Shown here in pieces: positions 38,241-46,457 of a DNA stretch of 64,000 bases. Made by a program: the position numbers and the translations under genes. Position 1 is the first letter of the stretch; each line of letters opens with the position of its first letter. The notes below the pieces were generated by a model. It had not been told where the DNA came from. It did no database searches and worked only from the letters and a program-made list of their open reading frames with translations. This DNA comes from Massilia pinisoli (GTDB lineage Bacteria > Pseudomonadota > Gammaproteobacteria > Burkholderiales > Burkholderiaceae_D), in assembly GCF_024753285.1 (NCBI RefSeq), contig NZ_JANUGW010000012.1, positions 62,001 to 126,000 on the forward strand. The letters run 5' to 3'.

Positions 38241-40400
38241 ATGAAATCCACCCTTCTCTCGCTCGCCATCCTCGCCAGTGTCGCCGCACATGCCGACGAA
38301 GGCATGTGGATGCCGCAGCAGCTGCCGCAAGTCGCGAAGCAGCTCAAGGCCGACGGCCTCAAGCTCGATCCCGCGAGCCTCACGCGACTGACCGATTTCC
38401 CGATGGGCGCGATCGTGAGCCTCGGCGGCTGCTCGGCGTCGTTCGTGTCGCCGCAAGGCCTCGTGATCACGAACCACCACTGCGTGTACAACAGCGTGGC
38501 CGTGAATTCCACGCCGCAGCGCGACCTGCTCGCCGATGGCTTCTTCGCGAAGACGATGGCGGACGAATTGCCGGCAGCACCGGGCAGCCGCGTGTTCGTC
38601 ACGGAAGACGTCGCGAACGTCAGCACCCGCGTGATCACGCCGGAAGTCGCCAAGCTGACGGGCAGGGCGCGCCAGGACGCGATGGAGAAGAACCAGAAAA
38701 TCCTCGTCGCGGAATGCGAGAAGGACCCCGGCTACCGCTGCACCGTCGCGAGCTTCTACGGCGGCCTCGAGTTCTACCGCATCAGGCAGCTCGAGATCCG
38801 CGACGTGCGCCTCGTGCACGCGCCGCCCGTCGGCATCGGCAAGTTCGGCGGCGACACCGATAACTGGATGTGGCCGCGCCACACGGGCGACTACGGCTTC
38901 TATCGCGCCTACGTCGGCAAGGACGGCAAGGCCGCGGACTACGCGAAGGACAACGTCCCGTACCGCCCGAAGCTGTGGCTGAAAATCGCGAAAGACGGCG
39001 TGAAGGAAGGCGATTTCGTCATGGCCCTCGGCTACCCCGGCCGCACGAACCGGCACCGCCTGCCCTCGGAAGTGGCGTTCACGTTCGACTGGAACTACCC
39101 CGCCTTCGTGAAGGCATCGGGCGAGACGCTCGCCATCATCGAGCGCGAGACGAAGAACGATCCGGCCACGCACCTGAAGTACGCGGGCCAGATCGCGAGC
39201 GTCAACAACTACTACAAGAACCGCAAGGGCATGCTCGCCAGTTACGCAGGCAGCGACATCCTCGCGCGCAAGACGGCCGAGCACGAGGCGCTGAAGGCGT
39301 GGGTCAATGCGGACCCGCAGCGCCGCGCGGCGTTCGGTGGCGACATCGCGGCGGCCGAACAACTGATCGCCCGGCGCGATGCGGAATTACGGCGCGACTT
39401 CTTCCTCGGCTATTCGATGCCGCGCTTCCTGAACTCGGCGCGCACCTTGTACCGCCTCGCGAACGAGCGCACGAAGCCGGACATCGAACGCAAGTCCGGC
39501 TACCAGGAGCGCGACGCGCCCCGGCTGGCGTCCGTCATCGGCGGCCAGGACCGCACGTACGACGAGAAGGTCGACAAGGCCCTCGTGCTGAACTTCCTGA
39601 AGCAGTACAACGCGCAGCCCGCCGACCAGCACGACGCGGCGTTCGATGCCGCCCTCGGCATCCGGCCCGGCATGAGCGAGGCCGAGCTGAAAGCGGCTCT
39701 CGACCGCATCTACGCGGGTTCGCAGCTGCAGAACAAGGATCAGCGCACCGCGTGGCTGACGAAGACCCCGCAGGACTTCAAGGCCAGCAACGACAGCTTC
39801 ATCAAGGCCGCCGTCGCGATGTACGACGCCGACATGAAACGCGAGGCCGAAGACGACGAACTCGCGGGGAACATCCAGAATGCCTACGCCGGCTACATGA
39901 AAGCCAAGATCGCGTACCTGCACAGCCGCGGCCGCGCCGTGTACCCGGATGCGAACAGCACGCTGCGCGTCACCTTCGGCAACGTGAAGGGCCGCGACTA
40001 CGGCGCGGACGGCACGGGCTCATGGACCGCGTTCACGACCGTGAAAGGCGTCGTCGCGAAGCACACGGGCGAAGGCGAGTTCAATGCGCCCGAGCGCCAG
40101 CTGGCCGCCATCCGCGCGAAGGACTTCGGCCGCTGGGCCGATCCGAAGCTGAAGACCGTCCCCGTCGACTTCCTCGCCACCTTGGACATCACGGGCGGTA
40201 ACTCCGGCTCGGCCGCACTGAACGCGCGTGGCGAACTGGTGGGCCTCGCGTTCGACGGCACGCTCGATTCCATCATCTCGGATTGGGATTTCGACCCGCG
40301 CGCCACGCGCGACATCCAGGTCGACATCCGCTACATCCTGTGGAATATGGAGAAGGTCGACCATGCGGACAACCTTCTGAAGGAGATGGGCGTGTTGTGA
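38241..40400 (+). CDS. S46 family dipeptidyl peptidase, DPP7-like
   Basis: A 719-residue serine peptidase with a signal peptide (MKSTLLSLAILASVAAHA), so periplasmic or surface-located. Family motifs are present: TNHHC (residues 77-81, catalytic His), FGGDTDNWMWPRHTGD (catalytic Asp, about 205-207) and TGGNSGSA with Ser655. Residue 673, which sets P1 preference in Porphyromonas enzymes (Arg in DPP11, Gly in DPP7), is Gly here in LAFDGT, so cleavage after hydrophobic residues is expected rather than after Asp/Glu. It is 16 nt downstream of the PLD gene. Its stop abuts that of the convergent aminotransferase gene. Confidence 0.93.
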   Translation: MKSTLLSLAILASVAAHADEGMWMPQQLPQVAKQLKADGLKLDPASLTRLTDFPMGAIVSLGGCSASFVSPQGLVITNHHCVYNSVAVNSTPQRDLLADGFFAKTMADELPAAPGSRVFVTEDVANVSTRVITPEVAKLTGRARQDAMEKNQKILVAECEKDPGYRCTVASFYGGLEFYRIRQLEIRDVRLVHAPPVGIGKFGGDTDNWMWPRHTGDYGFYRAYVGKDGKAADYAKDNVPYRPKLWLKIAKDGVKEGDFVMALGYPGRTNRHRLPSEVAFTFDWNYPAFVKASGETLAIIERETKNDPATHLKYAGQIASVNNYYKNRKGMLASYAGSDILARKTAEHEALKAWVNADPQRRAAFGGDIAAAEQLIARRDAELRRDFFLGYSMPRFLNSARTLYRLANERTKPDIERKSGYQERDAPRLASVIGGQDRTYDEKVDKALVLNFLKQYNAQPADQHDAAFDAALGIRPGMSEAELKAALDRIYAGSQLQNKDQRTAWLTKTPQDFKASNDSFIKAAVAMYDADMKREAEDDELAGNIQNAYAGYMKAKIAYLHSRGRAVYPDANSTLRVTFGNVKGRDYGADGTGSWTAFTTVKGVVAKHTGEGEFNAPERQLAAIRAKDFGRWADPKLKTVPVDFLATLDITGGNSGSAALNARGELVGLAFDGTLDSIISDWDFDPRATRDIQVDIRYILWNMEKVDHADNLLKEMGVL

Positions 40401-41633
40401 TCAGGCGGTTTCGACTTTGGAGCGCTGCAGCGAGTTCTCCAGTTCGGCCATACCGGCCGGCAGGTCGACGGTCGTACCGAGGTCGCGCATCGTGCTGCCC
40501 AGCGCGTGCACCGTGCGGAACAGGTGGTGCGCGCGGCACTGTTCGCCCATCTGCCCGATCCTGACGATGGGCAGGCCGAACGAGCCGGAGATCTCGACCT
40601 GGTAGCGGCTGGAGATCGTGGAGCACACGGCCTGGTTCGTGATGCCATCCGGCAGATTGATGCCGACGACGGAATTGAGCCGCGATGCCGCCGGCGCGAA
40701 CAGCGACAGGCCCATCGCCTCGATGCTGTCCTGCAGTGCCGTCGAGCAGCGCAGGTGGCGCGCGAAGCGGACCGGCAGCGTTTCCTCGCACACGAGGCGC
40801 AATGCTTCGTGCAGCGCCAGCACGCCCGACACGGGCGCCGTGTAGTGGTACGACGCCTTGTGCCAGAAATTCTCGGCCAGCAGCGCGTCCAGGCACCAGT
40901 GCGTATTGGGCGTCGGCCGTTCGCGGATGCGGCTCCATGCGGCGTCGGAGAACGCGAGCAGCGAGACGCCGGGTATCGACGACAGCCCTTTTTGGCCACC
41001 GGTGATCACGGCATCGACCTGCCAGTCGTCCATCTCGAACGGCGTCGTGCTGAGCGTGCACACGGCATCGACGATGACGAGACACCCGCGCGCTTGCGCC
41101 AGCCGCGCGATGTTCTTCACGTCGGCGTTGAACGTCGTGTTGGATGTTTCGCCCTGCACGAGCGTCAGGCAGTGCGGCCGGTGCTGGTCGAGCAGCTGTT
41201 CCAGCCGTTCCAGCGACAGCGAGTGCGGGAAGATCTCGTTCATCTCGACGACGTCCGCGCCGGCGCGGCGGCTCATTTCCGCCATCCTGCCGCTGAAGAA
41301 TCCATTGCAGATCGAGAGCACGCGCGTGCCCGGCCAGACCAGATTGCAGATCGCCATTTCCATCGCGGCCGAGCCTGGACCGGCCACGCCCAGCACCCAG
41401 TTGGAGCGGGTCTGGAACACGTACCGGGCCATGTCCTTCACCTGGCCGATGATCTTCGCCATCGTCTCGCCGAGGTGGTTGATGACGACCGAATTCGCGC
41501 GCGCGACCGCGCTGGGGATCGGCACGGGGCCGGCGCCCATCATGAGCAGGGGGTCGTCCGGCAGGATGTTGGTGAGATGTTCCACCTGCGGCGGCAGGAT
41601 GTCGTGGCGGGTCGGCTGGGGCTGTGTATGCAT
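40401..41633 (-). CDS. Class V aminotransferase (alanine-glyoxylate / serine-pyruvate type)
   Basis: A 410-residue PLP enzyme. The Schiff-base lysine is Lys215 in TGGQKGLSSIPG. Other family features are MGAGPVPIPSAVARAN at the N terminus, GPGSAAMEMAI in the cofactor site, and VIVDAVCTLS with the conserved Asp before the lysine. This is the AGXT/SPT/PucG group: alanine, serine or ureidoglycine donors with glyoxylate or pyruvate as acceptor. No purine-degradation genes lie nearby, so the substrate is open. It is monocistronic and convergent with the S46 peptidase gene. The 160-bp region upstream holds nothing else recognised. Confidence 0.88.
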   Translation of the reverse strand: MHTQPQPTRHDILPPQVEHLTNILPDDPLLMMGAGPVPIPSAVARANSVVINHLGETMAKIIGQVKDMARYVFQTRSNWVLGVAGPGSAAMEMAICNLVWPGTRVLSICNGFFSGRMAEMSRRAGADVVEMNEIFPHSLSLERLEQLLDQHRPHCLTLVQGETSNTTFNADVKNIARLAQARGCLVIVDAVCTLSTTPFEMDDWQVDAVITGGQKGLSSIPGVSLLAFSDAAWSRIRERPTPNTHWCLDALLAENFWHKASYHYTAPVSGVLALHEALRLVCEETLPVRFARHLRCSTALQDSIEAMGLSLFAPAASRLNSVVGINLPDGITNQAVCSTISSRYQVEISGSFGLPIVRIGQMGEQCRAHHLFRTVHALGSTMRDLGTTVDLPAGMAELENSLQRSKVETA

Positions 41634-41793
41634 GGGGTCTCGTCGATGTGTTGGCAGTCGGACAAGTGTACCAAGTATTCCATCCGCGCCATCTGCAGCT
41701 CATCCCGCGCAATGTGCAATCCATGCCATCGCGCCTGCGCGTCCCGCGGGCATCCCTTTACACTGCCGGCACATCAAGAACAAGGAGGCTGCA

Positions 41794-42876
41794 ATGAAAC
41801 GAATCTGGATCTGGTGCTGGGCCCTGCTCGGCATCGCGTGCGCGGACGTGCGCGCGCAGGACGACGCCTGGAACAAGGCCCGCGCCATCGTCGCGGACCT
41901 GGATAAAATCGTCGCGCCGCACGGCGTGCAGGAGTCGTACAAGACGCGCATCGGCGGCATCGACCAGTGGCTCACCGTGCGCGGCCAGGAGCGCGACAAT
42001 CCGATGATCCTCTTCGTGCACGGCGGCCCCGCGGCGCCCGTCACGCCCACCTTGTGGCAGTTCGAGCGTCCGCTCGAGGAATACTTCACCATCGCGAACT
42101 GGGACCAGCGCGGCGCGGGCAGGACGTACGGCGAGACGGCGCCGGACAAGATCGCGGACACGATCCACATCGACCGCTACGTCGACGACGCGATCGACGT
42201 GGCCGAGCACCTGCGCCAGCGCTACGGCAAGAAGAAGCTGATCCTGATGGGCCACAGCTGGGGCACCATCGTGTCGATGAAGGCGGCGCTGAAGCGGCCC
42301 GATTTATTCTATGCCTACGTGGGCATCGGGCAGGTGATCAGCACGCGCGAGAACGAGCGTATCAGCTTCGAGTACGCGCTGGAGCAGGCGAAGCTGCACA
42401 AGAACGAGGAAGCGCTGCACGACCTGGAATCGATCGCGCCCTACCCCGGCAACCAGCCGATCACGCGCGAGCGCATCATCGTGGCGCGCAAGTGGCCGCA
42501 GTACTACGGCGGCCTGAGTGCGTGGCGCAGCGAATCGGCCTATTACTTCGACGGCCCGCGCCTGTCGCCGGACTACGATGCGAAGCAGGCGCACGACATC
42601 GACCAGGGCAACCTGTTCACGCTGGGCCGCATCCTGCCGGAATTCGTACAAGTGGATTTCTCGAACGTGAAGCGCTTCCCGATCCCGGTCGTCATGTTCA
42701 TGGGCCGGCACGACTACACGACGCCGACGGCACCGACCGAGGCCTGGCTCGCGCAGGTGCAGGCGCCGTCCAAGCAGGCCGTGTGGTTCGAGCGTTCGGC
42801 GCACATGGTGCCGTGGGAAGAGCCGGGCAAGACGCTCGTCAGCCTGTTGACCTACGTGCGCCCGTTGGCCCAATGA
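41794..42876 (+). CDS. Exported alpha/beta hydrolase, proline iminopeptidase-like
   Basis: A 360-residue S33-type hydrolase. The N terminus (MKRIWIWCWALLGIACADVRAQ) is a signal peptide, unusual for cytoplasmic proline iminopeptidases. The fold's oxyanion motif HGGPA, WDQRGAGRT, the nucleophile elbow GHSWGT (Ser155), an acidic residue in MGRHDYTTP and His in SAHMVPWEEP are all seen. Proline iminopeptidase is the closest general family, but export and long loops leave the substrate open. The ATG at 41794 has an AAGGAGG site. Confidence 0.85.
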   Translation: MKRIWIWCWALLGIACADVRAQDDAWNKARAIVADLDKIVAPHGVQESYKTRIGGIDQWLTVRGQERDNPMILFVHGGPAAPVTPTLWQFERPLEEYFTIANWDQRGAGRTYGETAPDKIADTIHIDRYVDDAIDVAEHLRQRYGKKKLILMGHSWGTIVSMKAALKRPDLFYAYVGIGQVISTRENERISFEYALEQAKLHKNEEALHDLESIAPYPGNQPITRERIIVARKWPQYYGGLSAWRSESAYYFDGPRLSPDYDAKQAHDIDQGNLFTLGRILPEFVQVDFSNVKRFPIPVVMFMGRHDYTTPTAPTEAWLAQVQAPSKQAVWFERSAHMVPWEEPGKTLVSLLTYVRPLAQ

Positions 42877-42880
42877 TGAC

Positions 42881-44368
42881 TCAGTGCGTCAACTCCGCCC
42901 GCACCGCCTCGACCTTGTTGAGGCGGCTGTTGCGGATACCGTAGCCGAAATAGGTCAGCACGGCCACGGTCATCCAGATGGTGAAAACGGTGTAGGTCGT
43001 GCTGGACAGCCCGAACACGAGGTACAGGCAGGCGACGATCGACAGGCCCGGCACCAGGTAAGGCCCGAACGGCACGCGGAACCCTTTGCGGCCCGTGTCG
43101 CCCTGCTTGCGGCGGATGACGGGCACGGCGATCGACACGACGATGAACGCGACCAGCGTGCCCATGCTCACCATGTCCCACAGGAAGGTCGAGTCGACGA
43201 GGCCCGCGACGGTGCCGACGGCGATGCTGACGATCAGCGTGTTCGTCACCGGCGACTGCGTGCGCGGATTGACGGTGCGGAAGGCCTGCGGCACGAGGCC
43301 GTCCTTGGCGATGGCGTACAGGATGCGCGTCTGGCCGTAGATCGTCACGAGAGTCACGGAAAACACGGAGATGACGGCGCCGGCCGACAGCACGAGCGCC
43401 GGCCACGCCTTGCCCGTCACGTTCTGCAGGATCACGGCGAGACCCGCTTCCTGGCCCGCGAACTGTGTCGCCGGCTGGGCGCCGAGGGCGGCGATGGCCA
43501 CCAGCATGTAGAACACCGTGACGATGCCGAGGGCGGCCAGGATGCCGATCGGGACGTCGCGCGTGGGATTCTTGACCTCTTCGCCAGCCGTCGCGATGGT
43601 GTCGATGCCGATGAACGAGAAGAACACGGTGCCCGCGGCCGCCGTCACGCCGGCCAGCCCGCCGATGCCGTGCCCGTTGGCCGGCCAGACGAACGGGTGG
43701 AAGTTGCGGATGTCGAAGCCGGACAGCGCGATCGCGGAAAAGAACAACAGGATCACGAGCTTGATCACCACCATGACGGCGTTCGTCGTCGCCGATTCCT
43801 TGGTGCCGCGGATGAGCAGCACGCAGCACAGCACGACGAGCAGGATCGGCGGCAGGTTGATATGGCCGGCGTGGAATTCGACGCCGCCCGTCTTGCCCGC
43901 GACGACCATGGGCGAGCGCAGCGCGTCCGGGATCTGCCAGCCGAGCGCGTTCTGCAGGAAGTTGTTCAGGTAGTCCGACCAGCCGATGGCCGTCGCGCTG
44001 GCCGCGAGGCCGTATTCCAGCAACAGGCACGCGGCGACGACGAAGGCGCCGAACTCGCCGACGGTGGCGTAGGCGAACGAATACGAGGAACCGGACGCGG
44101 GCACGCGGTCGGCCAGCTCGGCGTAGCACAGCGCGGTGAGGCCCGCCGTGAGGGCGGCCATCAGGAACGACAGCACGACGGCTGGCCCTGCCTTCGGCAC
44201 GGCTTCCACCATCGTGAAGAAGATGCCGGTGCCGATCGTGGCGCCGACGCCGATCATGGTCAGGGGAAATAAGCCCAGCGAGCGGCCCAGGGCGTGGGCA
44301 TGGCCGTCTTCGAGTTTGTGCTCGGACGTCTTGGTGCGGATGAGCTTTTGGCCCAGGGTCTGGTTCAC
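42881..44368 (-). CDS. Cationic amino acid transporter-type permease (APC family)
   Basis: A 495-residue inner-membrane permease with about 12-14 helices. It has the APC signature region at the first helix (PLTMIGVGATIGTGIFF), ELADRVPASGSSYSFAYATVGEF, and FFSFIGIDTIATAGEEVKNPTRDVP, which resembles the CAT (cationic amino acid) subgroup. Uptake of an amino acid, perhaps arginine or lysine, is inferred. It is near, but not in, the arginine operon 14 kb downstream. It converges with the hydrolase gene (stops at 42876 and 42881) and is divergent from nsrR. Confidence 0.9.
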   Translation of the reverse strand: MNQTLGQKLIRTKTSEHKLEDGHAHALGRSLGLFPLTMIGVGATIGTGIFFTMVEAVPKAGPAVVLSFLMAALTAGLTALCYAELADRVPASGSSYSFAYATVGEFGAFVVAACLLLEYGLAASATAIGWSDYLNNFLQNALGWQIPDALRSPMVVAGKTGGVEFHAGHINLPPILLVVLCCVLLIRGTKESATTNAVMVVIKLVILLFFSAIALSGFDIRNFHPFVWPANGHGIGGLAGVTAAAGTVFFSFIGIDTIATAGEEVKNPTRDVPIGILAALGIVTVFYMLVAIAALGAQPATQFAGQEAGLAVILQNVTGKAWPALVLSAGAVISVFSVTLVTIYGQTRILYAIAKDGLVPQAFRTVNPRTQSPVTNTLIVSIAVGTVAGLVDSTFLWDMVSMGTLVAFIVVSIAVPVIRRKQGDTGRKGFRVPFGPYLVPGLSIVACLYLVFGLSSTTYTVFTIWMTVAVLTYFGYGIRNSRLNKVEAVRAELTH

Positions 44369-44480
44369 GGCGTCTTCCTCTTGGCGCGCGGGTAGCGCGC
44401 TCTTATCTATCCAAAGTCCGCGATTATAGGTCCACTTTCCGTGCTGCTATCAATGCGGGAAAAAAATACTTCGCTTAAAT

Positions 44481-44499
44481 ATGCATTTTTAATGCAGAT
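44481..44499. promoter_or_regulatory. NsrR-like operator upstream of nsrR
   Basis: ATGCATTTTTAATGCAGAT is an ATGCATTT-like dyad of the NsrR-box type. It lies about 57-75 nt upstream of the nsrR start. A closely related, more symmetrical site precedes hmp, which suggests autoregulation. Confidence 0.65.
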
Positions 44500-44555
44500 T
44501 TATGTAGAATACGTTCAAGCGGGTAGAATACACTTGTACCCACCGAGCTTACCCA

Positions 44556-45053
44556 ATGCGACTTACCCGATTCTCCGATATTGGCCTGCGCGTCCTGATC
44601 TACCTGGAGCGTGCGGGAGAACGTCCGCATCCGGTGACGGTGGCGGAGATCGGCAAACAGTTCGACATTCCCCTGAACCACCTCGTGAAAGTGGTCGGGC
44701 AACTGGCCAAGCTGGGGTGGGTGCAGGCGACGCGTGGACGCAACGGTGGCCTGCGCCTCGCGGCCGATCCGGCGACCTTGACGATCGGCCAGGTGTTGCG
44801 CAAGCTGGAAGGCGAGGACAATGAACTGGTCGATTGCGAAGGCACCGACTGCGCGCTGAAGCTCGATTGCCAGCTGCGCGGCATGCTGCGCACCGGCATG
44901 CGAGCGTTCTACGACGCGATGGACGGCTACACGCTGGCCCATGCCACGGCCGGCAATACCGGCGAACAGGTCATGCGCATGCACCGCATGTTCTGGGATG
45001 GCGGGGCCGCGAAAAGCAGTCTGCCGGCGCCTGAGCCGGTGAGTGAGGATTAA
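44556..45053 (+). CDS. nsrR: Rrf2-family nitric-oxide-sensing repressor NsrR
   Basis: A 165-residue Rrf2 regulator. The winged-helix domain starts MRLTRFSDIGLRVLIYLE. The three iron-sulfur cysteines Cys94, Cys99 and Cys105 (DCEGTDCALKLDC) match the NsrR pattern. NsrR loses its cluster on contact with NO and releases its targets. The gene next to it is the NO-detoxifying hmp, and both have ATGCATTT-type operators, which supports the assignment over other Rrf2 members such as IscR. A small terminator lies between the two genes, so hmp probably has its own promoter. Confidence 0.93.
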   Translation: MRLTRFSDIGLRVLIYLERAGERPHPVTVAEIGKQFDIPLNHLVKVVGQLAKLGWVQATRGRNGGLRLAADPATLTIGQVLRKLEGEDNELVDCEGTDCALKLDCQLRGMLRTGMRAFYDAMDGYTLAHATAGNTGEQVMRMHRMFWDGGAAKSSLPAPEPVSED

Positions 45054-45071
45054 CTTAGTATTGATGGCAAC

Positions 45072-45094
45072 GCCCGCCGAGCGGGCATTTTTTT
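45072..45094 (+). terminator. Rho-independent terminator of nsrR
   Basis: GCCCGC and GCGGGC form a 6-bp stem with a 3-nt loop, followed by an A and seven T. It is 18 nt after the nsrR stop and just before the hmp operator. Confidence 0.85.
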
Positions 45095-45103
45095 GAATCT
45101 TAA

Positions 45104-45125
45104 ATCTGCATTTTAAATGCATAAT
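45104..45125. promoter_or_regulatory. NsrR-like operator upstream of hmp
   Basis: ATCTGCATTTTAAATGCATAAT is a near-perfect dyad of GCATTT/AAATGC arms. It ends 13 nt before the hmp start, so bound protein would block transcription or initiation of hmp. It matches the site ahead of nsrR. Confidence 0.75.
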
Positions 45126-45138
45126 TAAAGGAACCACC

Positions 45139-46332
45139 ATGATTTCGGAAGCTTCCCGTCCCTACATCGATGCCAGTGTCCCCGTCCTGCGCCAGCATGG
45201 CCTGACGATCACCAAGCTGTTCTACACGAACATGCTGGGCGCGCATCCTGAACTGACCCGGATCTTCAATATGGGGAACCAGGCCAGCGGGGCGCAACAG
45301 CAATCGCTGGCGTCGGCCGTGTTCGCCTACGCGGCCAACATCGGCAATCCGGGCGCGCTGGGCCCAGTCGTCGAACGCATCGTGCACAAGCACGTGTCCG
45401 TCGGCATCCGCGCCGAGCACTACCCCATCGTCGGCAAGCACCTGCTGGAATCGATCGCCGCCACCTTGGGCGATGCCGCCACGCCGCCACTGCTGGACGC
45501 CTGGAAGGAAGCGTACAACTCGCTCGCCAAGCTGCTGATTGCGGCGGAAGCGAAGATGTACAACACGGCCGGTGTCGAGCCGGGCGAGACCCGTCCGATG
45601 CGCGTGACCGAGGTGAAAACGGAGAGCGTGAACGTGCTGTCGATCCGCTTCGTGCCGGAAGACGGCAAGCCGGTCCCCGCGTTCAAGCCGGGCCAGTACG
45701 TGAGCGTCGCCGTCGACCTGCCGGGCGGCCGCCACCAGTTGCGCCAGTACAGCCTGTCGGATGCGCCGAACGGCGACAGCCTGCGCATCTCCGTCAAGCG
45801 CGAAGACAGCGTCGACGACGCGCCGGCCGGCGAAGTGTCGAACTGGCTGCACGCCAACGTGAAGGTCGGCGCCACCTTGCAGGTGTCGCATCCGTTCGGC
45901 GAATTCACGCCGGAGACCGAAGGCGACAAGCCGCTCGTGCTGCTGTCGGCCGGCGTCGGCGTCACGCCGATGGTCGCGAGCCTGAAGCGCGTGGCGCAGG
46001 TGAACCCGCAGCGCCGCGTGATCTTCGCGCACGCCGCCCGCGATGCGGGGCACCACGCGCTGCGCGCGGAAGTCGACGGTTTGAAGGCGACCATGCCGAA
46101 CCTCTCGGTCGTCGCATTCCACGAAGATGCCCAGGGCGCCGCGGACGTCATCGAAGGCCGCATGGATGTCGCCAAGCTGCCGGCCTGGCCGCGCGAGGAA
46201 GCGGAGGTGTATCTGTGCGGTCCGCACAAGTTCATGCAGGCGCAGTGGCTCGGCCTGCTGAATGCGGGCGTACCGGCGGGCCGCCTGCACCGCGAGGTGT
46301 TCGGGCCGGAGCTGCTCGATCACCTGCTCTGA
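45139..46332 (+). CDS. hmp: Flavohemoprotein (NO dioxygenase)
   Basis: A 397-residue fusion of a globin domain with an FAD/NAD-binding reductase. It converts NO plus O2 to nitrate. Heme-pocket residues Tyr29, Gln53 and proximal His85 occur at the E. coli Hmp numbers. The flavin motif RQYSLSDAP is at about residues 204-212, the NAD-site motif SAGVGVTPM at about 270-278, and the C-terminal VFGPELL segment is present. The ATG at 45139 follows AAAGGAACCACC. Regulation by the adjacent NsrR is likely. Confidence 0.97.
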   Translation: MISEASRPYIDASVPVLRQHGLTITKLFYTNMLGAHPELTRIFNMGNQASGAQQQSLASAVFAYAANIGNPGALGPVVERIVHKHVSVGIRAEHYPIVGKHLLESIAATLGDAATPPLLDAWKEAYNSLAKLLIAAEAKMYNTAGVEPGETRPMRVTEVKTESVNVLSIRFVPEDGKPVPAFKPGQYVSVAVDLPGGRHQLRQYSLSDAPNGDSLRISVKREDSVDDAPAGEVSNWLHANVKVGATLQVSHPFGEFTPETEGDKPLVLLSAGVGVTPMVASLKRVAQVNPQRRVIFAHAARDAGHHALRAEVDGLKATMPNLSVVAFHEDAQGAADVIEGRMDVAKLPAWPREEAEVYLCGPHKFMQAQWLGLLNAGVPAGRLHREVFGPELLDHLL

Positions 46333-46342
46333 TCGAACGATC

Positions 46343-46426
46343 GTTGAACGCGTGGACAGCCGAGCTGTCCACCCTACGTTCGTGCGACTGTTGTAGGGTG
46401 GACGGCTTGCCGTCCACGCGTTCAAC
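46343..46426. repeat. REPIN-like pair of GTAGGGTGGACGG hairpins (copy C)
   Basis: An inverted unit (46343-46377) followed by a forward unit (46393-46426), with only a 15-nt spacer. The heads face inward, the opposite layout to copy A. The inverted unit has the stem TGGACAGC/GCTGTCCA, in which both strands have changed relative to TGGACGGC/GCCGTCCA, so pairing is kept. It lies 10 nt after the hmp stop and 32 nt before the convergent oxidoreductase stop. Confidence 0.9.
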
Positions 46427-46457
46427 TACAACTCGAGTTATCGCGCGGGCTTAGGCG

